Shown in pieces: positions 5,477 to 14,767 of a stretch of DNA of 29,804 nucleotides. Under the pieces are notes generated by a model. It was given only the letters and a program-made list of their open reading frames with translations, ran no database searches and was not told the DNA's origin. Within the stretch, counting starts at the first letter, position 1, and each line of letters opens with the position of its first letter. This DNA comes from a virus, in the IMG/VR virus record IMGVR_UViG_3300043436_000620, positions 1-29,804 of that record, one strand, 5' to 3'. The translations under genes were made by a program, and so were the position numbers.

Positions 5477-6774
5477 AACTTTTAATTAAGCAGGAACACG
5501 CAACGTATTATCTAAATGATAGTAGTACGAGCGAGATACTTTACGGAGGAGCTGCAGGAGGTGGTAAATCCGCTTTTGGTTGTTTGTGGTTAATTTCAAT
5601 GTGCCAAAAATATCCATCCACTAGATGGTTAATGGGTAGGGCAAAACTAAAGACGTTAAAAGAAACAACTTTAAACACATTCTTTGAATTAAGCAGTAAG
5701 TTAGGTTTGTCAGATGAGTACAACTATAACGCTCAATCGAATATAATAACTTTTACAAATGGAAGTGAAATAGTTTTAAAAGATTTATTTTTGTACCCAT
5801 CAGATCCAAATTATGATAGTTTAGGTTCTTTAGAGATAACAGGAGCTTTTATAGATGAGTGTAACCAAGTTGTGTACAAAGCATGGCAGATTGTAAAATC
5901 TAGGATAAGATACAAGTTAAACGAATTTAATTTAATCCCTAAGATTTTAGGAACGTGTAATCCCGCAAAGAATTGGACATACAAAGAATTTTACAGTCCA
6001 CATAAGACAAATACACTACTACCTTACAGAAAATTTATACAAGCACTACCAAGTGACAATCCACACTTACCAAAAAGTTATCTTGAAAGTTTACTACAAT
6101 TAGATAAGAACTCTAAACAAAGGTTGTACTATGGTAATTGGGAGTATGACGATGACCCGAGTACATTAATAGACCAAGATTCAATACAAGATTATTTTAA
6201 CGGTAACCATGTAAAAGGTGAAGGACTTAAATACATGACTATTGATGTTGCGAGAATGGGGAAAGATAAAACCGTTATCCGTGTTTGGCATGGTTGGTTA
6301 GTGATTGATAGGTTCGAGATTGCAAAGAGTGGATTAGATGAAGTTGTAAATAAGATATACGACCTACAAAGAAAACACGGAGTAAGTGCAAGTAATACCA
6401 TAGCGGATGAAGATGGTGTTGGCGGTGGTTTAATTGACTTCACAAGACCAAAGATAAATGGATTCGTAAATAACAGCAAAGCATTAAACAATGAAAACTA
6501 CGACAATCTAAAAAGTCAATGTTCAATCTTAATGGCTAAAAAAATAATGCTTAGAGAAGTTGGTGAGGTTTGCAATGATGGAAGTGTAAGAGATATTACT
6601 AGCGAAGAGATGGAGCAAATTAAAATGAAAGACATCGACAAAGACGGCAGGCTATCTATAATTCCAAAGGATAAAATTAAAGAAATGATTGGACGTTCAC
6701 CAGATGAATGGGATAGTATAATGATGAGATATTGGTTTGAAGTTAAACCTCGTGGAAATTACGGTATAAAATAG
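5473..6774 (+). CDS. terL: Terminase large subunit
   Basis: 433 residues, the usual size. The ATPase domain has Walker A GGAAGGGKS at 25-33 and Walker B with acidic pair D128-E129 in ITGAFIDECNQ. The RNase H-like nuclease domain starts near 250 with YMTIDVARMGKDKTVIRV, continues with ADEDGVGGGLIDF at about 313-325 and ends with DEWDSIMMRYWFE. It cuts concatemers and pumps DNA into the procapsid through the portal. The start is TTG: a stop at 5443 lies just upstream in the same frame and the next ATG would remove Walker A, so TTG at 5473, overlapping the previous stop, is the best choice. Packaging mode (cos or headful) cannot be told, but circular assembly fits headful packaging or a closed genome. 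Confidence 0.93.
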   Translation: MKLLIKQEHATYYLNDSSTSEILYGGAAGGGKSAFGCLWLISMCQKYPSTRWLMGRAKLKTLKETTLNTFFELSSKLGLSDEYNYNAQSNIITFTNGSEIVLKDLFLYPSDPNYDSLGSLEITGAFIDECNQVVYKAWQIVKSRIRYKLNEFNLIPKILGTCNPAKNWTYKEFYSPHKTNTLLPYRKFIQALPSDNPHLPKSYLESLLQLDKNSKQRLYYGNWEYDDDPSTLIDQDSIQDYFNGNHVKGEGLKYMTIDVARMGKDKTVIRVWHGWLVIDRFEIAKSGLDEVVNKIYDLQRKHGVSASNTIADEDGVGGGLIDFTRPKINGFVNNSKALNNENYDNLKSQCSILMAKKIMLREVGEVCNDGSVRDITSEEMEQIKMKDIDKDGRLSIIPKDKIKEMIGRSPDEWDSIMMRYWFEVKPRGNYGIK

Positions 6775-6804
6775 CAACAAAAAGAACATAATTTAATTAT
6801 AATA
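6774..6804 (+). promoter_or_regulatory. Bipartite motif before the tail operon (GCAACAA-N17-TATAATA)
   Basis: GCAACAA at 6774-6780 and TATAATA at 6798-6804, 17 bases apart, just before the ATG at 6807. The same layout occurs at 14768 and 17862 with GTTACAA as first half. It may be a phage-specific promoter or a translation signal; the close distance to the ATG makes an ordinary promoter awkward. Confidence 0.4.
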
Positions 6805-6806
6805 GT

Positions 6807-7499
6807 ATGAAGATTGACATAACAATTCCAAGCGGTGCGCACGAAATGCCTTTACACATTTACCAAACTTTTGTTGAGGTAGTGGAAGAGAAAGGTAGCG
6901 ATGCACATATCGACTTTGAAGCAGAACAAATGATTGAGTTGTTTTGCGGTATTAGTCAAGACAAGATTAAGTTAATGACGTTGGATTCATTCAATAGTCT
7001 TAAACAACATTTTATAACTATCCTACAAAAGAAATTACCAATACAAAAAGAATTTACTTTAAACGGTATTAAATTTGGCATGATTCCAGACCTTGAGAAT
7101 ATAAGTTATGGTGAGTATATCGATTTAGAGGAGAATATTAAGCATTGGTCAACTATGCACAAAGCAATGGCGGTACTTTACAGACCAATTGTAGAAACAA
7201 AGAAAGATAAATACTTAATTGAATCATACGAGGGTAGTGCAACTTATAGCGAGGTTATGAGATACGCACCATTATCTATTGCATTAAGTAGCACGGTTTT
7301 TTTTTGGGATTTAGGCAGGGAATTACTACTCGCTACGATAGCCTTTTTGGAGATGGAGATGAAGAAACTAGCGAAGACTTCTCGATGGAAGGACAGTTCA
7401 GCAGAAAATGGGGATGGTATCAAAGCATCTATACTATTGCTCAGGGACGACTTGAACGATTTGATGCCGTTACCCGTCTTTCCTTACATGAATGCCTAA
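6807..7499 (+). CDS. Tail assembly chaperone-like protein
   Basis: 230 residues. The family pattern I recognise is FGMIPDLENISYGEYIDLEENI, then HKAMAVLYRPI and a C-terminal FFWDLGRELL, typical of the protein that opens the tail module in Bacteroidetes phages. In lambda the matching pair G and G-T binds the tape measure during tail assembly, with T added by a -1 ribosomal shift. Here a run of nine T at 7297-7305 lies in the GTT TTT TTT TGG codons, and from 7292 the -1 frame is open and encodes a conserved-looking domain (see 7304). A shift at this run would give a 253-residue product. The in-frame C-terminus after the run (ELLLATIAFLEMEMKKL and NGDG...LRDDLNDL) also looks like coding sequence, so both products may be made. 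Confidence 0.7.
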   Translation: MKIDITIPSGAHEMPLHIYQTFVEVVEEKGSDAHIDFEAEQMIELFCGISQDKIKLMTLDSFNSLKQHFITILQKKLPIQKEFTLNGIKFGMIPDLENISYGEYIDLEENIKHWSTMHKAMAVLYRPIVETKKDKYLIESYEGSATYSEVMRYAPLSIALSSTVFFWDLGRELLLATIAFLEMEMKKLAKTSRWKDSSAENGDGIKASILLLRDDLNDLMPLPVFPYMNA

Positions 7500-7567
7500 C
7501 TTATTTGTCATTTGAGAAAGATAAAAACAGAGTTGAAGTAGCACAAATTAACAAAGCAAATAAATGA
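7304..7567 (+). CDS. Second-frame tail chaperone domain (-1 frameshift product or overlapping gene)
   Basis: This frame is -1 relative to the gene at 6807 and is open from 7292, just after a TAG at 7289-7291, to 7567. The conserved-looking part is WGWYQSIYTIAQGRLERF followed by HECLTYLSFEKDKNRVE, a pattern I know from phage tail assembly genes. It could be made by slippage on the nine-T run at 7297-7305 (fusing 87 residues to the first 166 of the upstream frame) or from an ATG at 7385 as a separate 60-residue protein holding the whole conserved part. It overlaps the upstream frame by about 195 bases, then its last bases overlap the next gene's ATG. Confidence 0.65.
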   Translation: MGFRQGITTRYDSLFGDGDEETSEDFSMEGQFSRKWGWYQSIYTIAQGRLERFDAVTRLSLHECLTYLSFEKDKNRVEVAQINKANK

Positions 7568-8016
7568 AATCATTTTACTACATAATTGATAAGCTAAAAA
7601 CAGAACTGTTAACGATACCATTTGTAAGTACAGTTACAGAGGGTGCGATTAATGACGTTGATATGGCTAAGCAAACTATTTACCCACTTAGTCACATCAT
7701 GGTAAATTCAGCACGTTTAACGAGTAATACGATTGTTTTTAATGTATCTATACTTTCGATGGATATAGTTGATTACAGCAAAGAATTAACTACTGATATA
7801 TTCATAGGTAACGACAACACTCAGGATATTCTAAATGAACAATTGATTGTACAAGCTAGGTTAATTAAAAGCATTGCAACTGGTGACTTATCAGAATATT
7901 TAGAGCTGTTAGGCGAAGCAACTAGCGAACCTTTTAGTGATAGATTTGAACATACACTTGCAGGATGGACAGTTACTTTTGATGTTGTTATACCTAACGA
8001 GATGAGCGTATGTTAG
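7564..8016 (+). CDS. Tail completion/terminator-like protein
   Basis: 150 residues. The layout, a helical N-terminus (FYYIIDKLKTELLTIPFV) with a TEGAINDVDMAKQTIYPLSHIMV segment, beta strands, and a long helix DILNEQLIVQARLIKSI, resembles tail terminator proteins that cap the tail tube and join it to the head, placed right after the chaperone. The end (FEHTLAGWTVTFDVVIPNE) is a typical closing beta strand. Family assignment is from layout and neighbours rather than a catalytic motif. Confidence 0.55.
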   Translation: MKSFYYIIDKLKTELLTIPFVSTVTEGAINDVDMAKQTIYPLSHIMVNSARLTSNTIVFNVSILSMDIVDYSKELTTDIFIGNDNTQDILNEQLIVQARLIKSIATGDLSEYLELLGEATSEPFSDRFEHTLAGWTVTFDVVIPNEMSVC

Positions 8017-8528
8017 AAAAGGAAAACTTACAAAAGGCATTGGATAGATTTAAGAATCATGTTATCAAAGAATCAAAATCTAATTTAACAAAGCTAAAAA
8101 AGAATAGTTCAAAGAAACTTTACAACAGTATCAAAGGTACGGTAAAGGTAAATGAAAACTCTTTTGAGATGGATTTTACTATGGAAGATTACGGACAATT
8201 TCAAGATAAAGGAGTAAGCGGTAAAATAACCAAATATCCAAACACTCCGTACAATTATAAATCTAAGATGCCTCCACCAAGCGCATTGGATAAATGGATA
8301 GTTAGAAAAGGAATAGCACCGAGAAATGACAAAGGACAATTGATTAGTAGAAAATCTATTCAGTTCTTAATCGCTCGTAAAATATTTTTGCACGGTATTA
8401 AACCGACTTTATTTTTTACAAAACCTTTTGAGAAAGCTTATAAGAATTTACCAAATGAACTTATAAAAGATTTTGGTTTAGACGTAGATAACCTATTCAA
8501 TTTTTCAATTAAACAACCAACAAAATAA
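8010..8528 (+). CDS. HK97 gp10-like head-tail joining protein
   Basis: 172 residues. Features of this family are visible: an N-terminal helix, the YNSIKG segment, strands with MDFTMEDYGQFQDKGVSG at about 50-70 (compare 'YA.fvE.GT.k'), then PPPSALDKWIVRKGI and a helix IQFLIARKIFLHGIKPTLFFTKPFEKA, which matches 'a...a..I...Gi...pFl..A'. These proteins sit at the neck or help complete the tail. It overlaps the previous gene by seven bases. Confidence 0.72.
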   Translation: MLEKENLQKALDRFKNHVIKESKSNLTKLKKNSSKKLYNSIKGTVKVNENSFEMDFTMEDYGQFQDKGVSGKITKYPNTPYNYKSKMPPPSALDKWIVRKGIAPRNDKGQLISRKSIQFLIARKIFLHGIKPTLFFTKPFEKAYKNLPNELIKDFGLDVDNLFNFSIKQPTK

Positions 8529-9583
8529 TGGCTAATATATTCGCACGAAGTCCTTTTATAATATCAATAAATGAAGCAGCGCAAACAAGTTCTAAGATTG
8601 AAGTGTTTTTATGGAATGGTTCGGGTTCAGCACCAACATCACCAACATACACGATTAGTAAAGCAATACCAAGCAGCACTAATTTAAACTGTTTATACAA
8701 CATATCTAACTACATTCGAGAATACATATCGTTTAACCAATTAATTATTAATTACGATACTGTAAATCCAAACACAAACACTTCTCAATGGTGCAATGTT
8801 AGAGTAAAGAGATACAAAAATACATCTACTTTATTAGACACTACAGATTACAAGGCTTTTGATGGTTACGCTTTTTATTCAGATGGTGCGAATTATGATG
8901 TAAGCAAATACTTATTAGCAGAGGGTACATATTACTACCATTACGATAGTGCTAAAACAATAGACTTATTAAGAACTGGAACAGTTACAGTAGATTGGAC
9001 AGCAGGATACAAGGTGAGATATACAAACTTAGTTACGGCTGCGGTTGATACTTACACAATAGCTAGTGCAGGAGTATATGACTTGTTTAGAGTGAATCAA
9101 ACTTATTGGAGTGCAGGAAATAAACTAGAGATTTTAACGGGTGCAAATGCAGTTGTAAGAACTTACTATTTTAGACCTATTACAGAATGCAAATACACAC
9201 CCGTAACAATTGATTTTGTAAATAGATTTGGAGCGTGGCAACGTGAATTTTTCTTTAAGGCAACACAAAAGAATTTTAACGTAGAATCGAAAGATTATAA
9301 TCTACTACAAACAAATATTACTTCATACAATCAAAAACAAGGACAAACAAAACGTTTCAATGTCAATGGACGTGAAACAGATGTTTATAATAGTGGATGG
9401 GTTGAAGAATCATTTAAAAATACCATCAAAGAAATTATGCTATCTGAAAAGATATTGGTTGCAGGAACTGTTAGAACATTGGCAACTAAATCAATGAAGA
9501 TGCAAACGAGTTTAAATGATAATAATATTAATTACACGTTGGAGTTCACAGATGCTTTCGACACAATGAGTAATGTTTTATGA
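8528..9583 (+). CDS. Phage tail structural protein (351 aa)
   Basis: 351 residues, starting at the last base of the previous stop (TAATG). The N-terminal ARSPFIISINEAAQTSSKIEVFLW and NLNCLYNISNYIREYI define a domain I know as typical of flavobacterial phage tails, always before a larger protein like the one at 9580. Most of the rest is predicted beta, with NRFGAWQREFFFKATQKNFNV in the middle and a C-terminal EEFTDAFDTM-like end. A place in the distal tail or baseplate is likely, but the exact role is unknown. Confidence 0.65.
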   Translation: MANIFARSPFIISINEAAQTSSKIEVFLWNGSGSAPTSPTYTISKAIPSSTNLNCLYNISNYIREYISFNQLIINYDTVNPNTNTSQWCNVRVKRYKNTSTLLDTTDYKAFDGYAFYSDGANYDVSKYLLAEGTYYYHYDSAKTIDLLRTGTVTVDWTAGYKVRYTNLVTAAVDTYTIASAGVYDLFRVNQTYWSAGNKLEILTGANAVVRTYYFRPITECKYTPVTIDFVNRFGAWQREFFFKATQKNFNVESKDYNLLQTNITSYNQKQGQTKRFNVNGRETDVYNSGWVEESFKNTIKEIMLSEKILVAGTVRTLATKSMKMQTSLNDNNINYTLEFTDAFDTMSNVL

Positions 9584-11973
9584 CTAGAACGGTACAGATA
9601 TTTATTGAAGCAATTGCAGGAAGTGGAAACTATAAGCAAATTGAGTTATTTAAAGATGAGAAAATTAATACTTCTTTGTCTACTCAAAATATTGCAGATA
9701 TTAGCAAGATATACACAGACTTTACACAGTCTTTTACAGTACCTTGTTCACCAATAAACAACGCTATATTTAAGCATTTTTATAATGGAGATTTAGATGT
9801 AGCAGAAGATTTTGGAGTACGTAGAAACGCTTATATTGAGATTGACTACACACCGTTTAGAAGTGGGCGCATTCAATTAGAGGATAGTGTATTAACTAAC
9901 AATAGACCAGAATTTTATACTATTACTTTTTACGGTGATATTTTAAGTTTAAAGGATACGTTTCAAGATGATAAGTTAAACTCATTAGATTACACTAATC
10001 TACTTGTTCCTAGTGATGGCATTGAGATAAAGAATAGGGTTACAGATGGAGCTACAAACTACGATGTAAGGTTTCCGTTAATTAGTTCTAAAAGGTTGTG
10101 GAGTTATGGAGATGCAGCCAATACAGATGTAAGTACAATTGCAGGAGCGATTAGCTACCAAGAGTTAAGTCCTGCTGTAAAAGTTAGTAAGATATTTGAA
10201 GCAATAGAAACAAAATATAATATTGATTTTCAAGGTTTATTTTTAACTAACAAGCGATTTACTAATTGTTTTCTAGAGTGTAAGAATGGAGATAAACCAC
10301 AAGCCGATGGTGAAGTAAGGATAGTTGATTGGGATGAATTAGTAACACAAGAAGAAGATGGTGGGATGAATGGAGCTGCTTTTGGTTTTATTAACGGTTC
10401 ATGGGACACACCTTTAAATCAATTGACATACGCACATCACCCTACATTCTCATTAGGTAGTGAACATATTTTAATAATAAGAGTAGGTGCTAGCGTTTCA
10501 TCAGCAGTATGGACAGTTGATGTTTATGATAATGGTACTTATAGTCATTCTATTACTGGAACAGCGTCAGACCCTACTGCTGATATTATTGTATTCAGTG
10601 ATTTAAATTCATTGTCTATAAATCGTAGTGTAAAGTTTACAATTAGAACAGACATAGTAACTAATGTTCAAGTTGCTTTAGAGTATAAAATATACGGTCA
10701 TTTTAACGCTTTAGGATTTACATTAAACGAAACGTTTTACATGACTGATACTTATACTGGGATTATTCCATCTACTGTAAACTTTGATTTAGCTATGTTG
10801 ATGCCAGATATGACTATAATAGATTTCTTTAGTGGTATCTTAAAACAATTTAATTTAACGTGTTATGCTATTGGAGTAGATACTTTTCAGATTGAGCCAC
10901 TAGATGATTGGTACGCAAAGGGAACAATTAGAGATATTACACAATATGTAAGTGAAGATAGTATTACAATTGAACGAGTAAAAAGATACAAGACTGTTTC
11001 ATTTCAAAAACAACCTAGTGAATCATTTATGAATAGACAATACAAAGAACTATTCAATGAGGAGTATGGGGATTTAATGAGTAGCTATCCAGAGGGTGAG
11101 GGTGAGTATAATGTTAGCGTTCCTTTTGAAAATTTAATGTTTCAGAAATTCACGGGTACACAGTTACAAGTTGGTTACTGTTTAACAAAAGCACCAGATT
11201 TTAAACCGTATGTACCAAAGCCAATTTTATTGTACATGTACGATTCACAAGCGTGTTCTTTTAAGTTCTTTGACGGGACAAATATCGTTACTGTTTCCAA
11301 CTATCAACCATTCGGACAAGACGTATTGCAAAGTGGTATAAAGTACTCTTTAAATTGGGGAAGTAACACAAGTACTTTACATTTAACACCTATTGAAAAT
11401 TCAATTTTTAAAGTCTATTACAGCGAGTATTTAAAAGCAATATTCAACAAAAAGAATCGATTAGTAAAAGTTAACGCAATCTTTCCAATTAGCTTAATTA
11501 CTAAGTTACGATTGAATGATAGGTTAATCATTAGAGATATACGCTACATCATAAACGAGATTAATACAGACATTACTAGCGGAGATGTTAAGCTAGTTTT
11601 GATAAAGGATTTTAGAGCTGTTAAACCTGCTGGGAAAGTATACGGGAAGATACCAAAAGGAGGTGGCTCGATTGGTGTTGCTGTAATGAAACCTAACAAA
11701 GTAAAAAGTGCTACATTATCAACTACAACTACTGGAGTAACTTTATCAACAGCATCCATTACAGAAGATACAGAAGTAATAGTTACATCGCCAACAAATC
11801 CAGACCCCTTAGATAATTTGATAGGTGAAGATTCTAGCGACTTAATAGGCGAAACATTAGCAAGTTTAAGAAGTGAAAACGGAACAGATATAAATATATT
11901 GATTGATGTAGTTTACACACAAGACGACGACACGACATACACAGAAACAATTGAAATACCACAAGAGGCATGA
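9580..11973 (+). CDS. Large tail/baseplate protein (797 aa)
   Basis: 797 residues, overlapping the previous gene by four bases. The N-terminal 130 residues (TRTVQIFIEA, TDFTQSFTVPCSPINNAIF, then FRSGRIQLEDSVL) match a hub-type start found in Bacteroidetes phage tails: the protein takes deviations in position as 'SFTVPaSp.NN..F'. The middle, about 240-400, looks like an inserted beta-sandwich. Around 405-650 a second hub part (DMTIIDFFSGILKQFNLTCYAIGVDTFQIEPLDDWYA) resembles tail-hub folds that form the tip channel. The last 110 residues are low-complexity and Ser/Thr-rich. No peptidase motif is seen. Confidence 0.62.
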   Translation: MTRTVQIFIEAIAGSGNYKQIELFKDEKINTSLSTQNIADISKIYTDFTQSFTVPCSPINNAIFKHFYNGDLDVAEDFGVRRNAYIEIDYTPFRSGRIQLEDSVLTNNRPEFYTITFYGDILSLKDTFQDDKLNSLDYTNLLVPSDGIEIKNRVTDGATNYDVRFPLISSKRLWSYGDAANTDVSTIAGAISYQELSPAVKVSKIFEAIETKYNIDFQGLFLTNKRFTNCFLECKNGDKPQADGEVRIVDWDELVTQEEDGGMNGAAFGFINGSWDTPLNQLTYAHHPTFSLGSEHILIIRVGASVSSAVWTVDVYDNGTYSHSITGTASDPTADIIVFSDLNSLSINRSVKFTIRTDIVTNVQVALEYKIYGHFNALGFTLNETFYMTDTYTGIIPSTVNFDLAMLMPDMTIIDFFSGILKQFNLTCYAIGVDTFQIEPLDDWYAKGTIRDITQYVSEDSITIERVKRYKTVSFQKQPSESFMNRQYKELFNEEYGDLMSSYPEGEGEYNVSVPFENLMFQKFTGTQLQVGYCLTKAPDFKPYVPKPILLYMYDSQACSFKFFDGTNIVTVSNYQPFGQDVLQSGIKYSLNWGSNTSTLHLTPIENSIFKVYYSEYLKAIFNKKNRLVKVNAIFPISLITKLRLNDRLIIRDIRYIINEINTDITSGDVKLVLIKDFRAVKPAGKVYGKIPKGGGSIGVAVMKPNKVKSATLSTTTTGVTLSTASITEDTEVIVTSPTNPDPLDNLIGEDSSDLIGETLASLRSENGTDINILIDVVYTQDDDTTYTETIEIPQEA

Positions 11974-12128
11974 TAAAGCAAATAATTGAACTACTAAAAG
12001 TAGATAAGTTTTACGGGATTAGTGAAACCATCGACTTCGCAAAAGGGAAGTACAAAATTGAGGATAGTATTCTTAAGATGTACGAGCAAAAGAAACGAGT
12101 TTATAAATTGAAAAATAAAGCGGAGTAA
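11970..12128 (+). CDS. Small basic protein before the tape measure (52 aa)
   Basis: ATG 11970 overlaps the previous stop (ATGA) and TAA 12126-12128 overlaps the tape measure start (TAATG). The 52 residues are lysine-rich and helical (IIELLKVDKFYGISETIDFAKGKYKIED). The tight links to both neighbours support it as a real tail gene. Function unknown. Confidence 0.65.
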   Translation: MIKQIIELLKVDKFYGISETIDFAKGKYKIEDSILKMYEQKKRVYKLKNKAE

Positions 12129-13981
12129 TGGCAGAAACTAAAACAATAAATTTAGATATTAACGCTAATTTAGGCACTTTAAAACAACAGTTTAAAGAAG
12201 CTCAAAACGAAGTAAATGCACTTAGTGAAAAGTTCGGGGCGACATCTAAGGAAGCAGTTAAGGCAGCAAGAGCAGCAGCGGATTTAAAAGATAGGATAGG
12301 AGATGCTAAAGCGTTAACGGATGCCTTTAATCCAGATGCAAAGTTTAAATCTTTAACGGCTTCAATTGGTGGTGCTGCTGGTGGGTTTTCAGCTTTTCAA
12401 GGTGCTATGGGATTGGTAGGTGCTGAATCGAAAAATGTAGAAGCAGCAATTTTAAAAGTTCAAAGCGCAATGGCACTTTCTCAAGGTTTGCAACAACTAG
12501 GAGAAGCTAGAGATTCTTTTAAACAATTGGGCGCAGTTGCTAAATCGGTGTTTACTGGAATGAAAGGAGCAATCGCAGCTACTGGAATAGGTGTGTTATT
12601 AATTGCATTGGGTGCAATAGCTGCTAACTGGGATAGTATTAAGGGTGCAATTGGTGGAGTAACTGAGAAACAACAAGCACTAACAAGAGAAACGCAAAAA
12701 GATTTAGACTTACAAAAAAGCAAACTAACAAGACTTAACCAACAAGATAATGCGCTACGTTTACAAGGTGCAACAGAACGAGAAATTTTAGTTTTAAAAA
12801 TTGCACAAACTAAACAAGTTGCAGACGCTGGATTAAAACAAATAGAAGCAGCGAAAAGAAATAGAGATGAACAAATTGAAGCTACTGCAATAAGTAGAGA
12901 AAATTTAAGTAATATTTTAAAGTTTATTGAATATCCTATAACTACTATTTTAAAGGCGGTTGATAAGGTTCGTTCTGTAATGGGGCAAAAATCAACACTA
13001 TCAAAAGACTTTACAGATTTCCAAGCAGGTTTAATATTCAATGAAGAAAAAGTAAGAAAAGAAGCTGATAAAGGTATTCGTGCAATAAGAGAAGAGAATC
13101 AAAAAGTAATAGCAGAACAGCAAGCATTAGAAGTACAATTAAGAGGAATAGACAAACAAGCCGCTGCAGATAGGTTAGCTATTAAGAAACAAGCTACCTT
13201 AGATTTAGAGGCTCAACGTGCAGACGAAGCCGAAAAAAATCAACTAGCGTATCAAAATAAAGTAGCAAGTGACATCTTTGAAGAAGAGCAAATGAACGCT
13301 TTAAATCAAAGAGAAATAGATGCAACAAAAGCAAAGAATGAAGCAAAGTTAAAGGACGAAGATGACGCTCGTATATTCTTAAACGGTATAAAAGCAAAAC
13401 AAGAAGCGGATGACATAGCAAATGCAGAACGTGAAAAGGCAAGACTATCAAAACAAAAAGAGGATAGGTATAACGGTGTTAAAAATGGGTTAGCAGCTAT
13501 TAACGACCTTACATTCTTATTTGCAGGTAAATCATTGGCACAACAAAAGAAAGCGTTTCAAGTACAAAAAGCGGTTAGCATTGCACAAACATTAATTGAT
13601 ACTTATAAAAGTGCTACAGCTGCATTTTCATCTTTGGCGGGAACAGGACCACAAGGAGTTGTATTGGGTGGTATCGCTGCGGCTGCTGCAATTGCTTCGG
13701 GATTAGCAAACGTTAAAAGAATTTCAGCTACTCAATTTGACAGTGGAGGCGGAGGTGGTGGTTCTACTCCATCTACTGGTGGTGGCGGTGGCGGTGGTGG
13801 CGGTGCGCCAACTTCGGGAAGTGTTACAAATACGGTTACTCCTAATTTTAATATTGTAGGAGCGAACGGACAAAACCAATTGAACGGAGCAATGCAACCA
13901 ATACAGGCGTATGTAGTAAGTTCGGATATTACAACACAACAACAACTAGACAGAAATAAAATAAGAAACGCAACACTATAA
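12128..13981 (+). CDS. Tail tape measure protein
   Basis: 617 residues. The N-terminal half is alanine-rich and helical (FKEAQNEVNALSEKFGATSKEAVKAARAA), followed by a hydrophobic Gly/Ala region with a membrane-like helix at about 148-172 (GAIAATGIGVLLIALGAIAANW) that is typical of tape measures, then long coiled coils rich in Lys, Glu and Gln (about 180-470). The C-terminus has a second Ala/Gly segment and a run of glycines (about 540-565). By the usual 0.15 nm per residue the tail would be roughly 90 nm long, a siphovirus length; this is a rule-of-thumb estimate. The hydrophobic helix may also help DNA cross the inner membrane. Confidence 0.85.
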   Translation: MAETKTINLDINANLGTLKQQFKEAQNEVNALSEKFGATSKEAVKAARAAADLKDRIGDAKALTDAFNPDAKFKSLTASIGGAAGGFSAFQGAMGLVGAESKNVEAAILKVQSAMALSQGLQQLGEARDSFKQLGAVAKSVFTGMKGAIAATGIGVLLIALGAIAANWDSIKGAIGGVTEKQQALTRETQKDLDLQKSKLTRLNQQDNALRLQGATEREILVLKIAQTKQVADAGLKQIEAAKRNRDEQIEATAISRENLSNILKFIEYPITTILKAVDKVRSVMGQKSTLSKDFTDFQAGLIFNEEKVRKEADKGIRAIREENQKVIAEQQALEVQLRGIDKQAAADRLAIKKQATLDLEAQRADEAEKNQLAYQNKVASDIFEEEQMNALNQREIDATKAKNEAKLKDEDDARIFLNGIKAKQEADDIANAEREKARLSKQKEDRYNGVKNGLAAINDLTFLFAGKSLAQQKKAFQVQKAVSIAQTLIDTYKSATAAFSSLAGTGPQGVVLGGIAAAAAIASGLANVKRISATQFDSGGGGGGSTPSTGGGGGGGGGAPTSGSVTNTVTPNFNIVGANGQNQLNGAMQPIQAYVVSSDITTQQQLDRNKIRNATL

Positions 13982-13984
13982 CAA

Positions 13985-14566
13985 ATGGAAAAAAGACAAT
14001 GTATCGAGATGCTAATAGATAGTGAATATAATGGAGTATTTGCTATGAGTTTGGTAGATAAACCTGCAATTGAAGAAGATTTTGTAAAGTTATCAGAGCA
14101 AAGGATCGAATTAAAGATTGTAGACGAAGAGAAAAGAATCGTAATAGGGTTTGCGCTTGTTCCAGATAAGAAGATTGTTAGACGTACAGACAAAGGTACT
14201 GAATACGACATAATGTTTTCTAAACAAACAGTTGTACAAGCTGCTGAATTATTCATGAAGAACTTAAAAGGTAATGAATTTACTTTGAATCATGATGAGA
14301 AAACAAACGGAGTAAGCGTTATTGAAAGTTGGATAGTTGAAGACGCTAAAAACGACAAATCTAATATTTATAAACTAGGCGCAAAGGGTGGTGAATGGTG
14401 CTTAATTTCTAAAATCTACGATGACAAAGTATGGGAGGATGTTAAGATGGACAAATACAACGGATATTCTTTGGAGGGTAAATTTAAAGGCAGTGAAGAC
14501 ATCCTAGAAAAAACCAAAGATAGCGAAGAGATGAAAGCGATTAAAGAATTATTATCTAAAATATAA
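13985..14566 (+). CDS. XkdF-like prohead serine protease
   Basis: 193 residues. The features match the XkdF/Peptidase_S78_2 group: an N-terminal SLVDKPAIEEDFVKLSE, then RIVIGFALVPDKKIVRR, a histidine in NEFTLNHDEKTNG, the SVIESWIVEDAKND strand, and the ending KMDKYNGYSLEGKF. In other phages this protease matures the capsid and scaffold. It opens the head module three bases after the tape measure and lies upstream of scaffold and capsid. The likely catalytic residues are the histidine at about 100 and the serine in YSLEG; I have not confirmed this by alignment. Confidence 0.8.
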   Translation: MEKRQCIEMLIDSEYNGVFAMSLVDKPAIEEDFVKLSEQRIELKIVDEEKRIVIGFALVPDKKIVRRTDKGTEYDIMFSKQTVVQAAELFMKNLKGNEFTLNHDEKTNGVSVIESWIVEDAKNDKSNIYKLGAKGGEWCLISKIYDDKVWEDVKMDKYNGYSLEGKFKGSEDILEKTKDSEEMKAIKELLSKI

Positions 14567-14571
14567 TTAAC

Positions 14572-14763
14572 ATGATTAAAACAGTAAGCAAAACAAGCCC
14601 AAAGGGTGGCAAACGTGGTTGTCTATGCGATGACGGTACGTATAAAAAAGAATGTTGTACTGGTGAATTGCAGAATCAGGGTATTGGCGCAACAGTTTCA
14701 CAATCTACAGCAACATACACAAACACGAACAACGGCACAACAACAGTAACTCAACGAGGTTGA
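14572..14763 (+). CDS. Small cysteine-containing phage protein (63 aa)
   Basis: 63 residues with the pattern 'KTSPKGGKRGCLCDDGTYKKECCTGELQNQGIG' (C17, C19, C28, C29), which I recall from many Bacteroidetes phages and prophages next to head genes, followed by a Thr/Asn-rich tail. The four cysteines could be structural. Role unknown; the location between protease and scaffold suggests a virion-related part. Confidence 0.7.
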   Translation: MIKTVSKTSPKGGKRGCLCDDGTYKKECCTGELQNQGIGATVSQSTATYTNTNNGTTTVTQRG

Positions 14764-14767
14764 AAAT

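Noticed and set aside
12481-13041. Long minus-strand open frame inside the tape measure gene (186 codons)
   Set aside because: Shadow of the alanine- and lysine-rich tape measure sequence; no matching family, and no other minus-strand gene exists in this genome.
13732-14256. Minus-strand open frame across the tape measure end and the protease gene
   Set aside because: Low-complexity proline run is the reverse of the glycine codons; both plus-strand genes are well supported.
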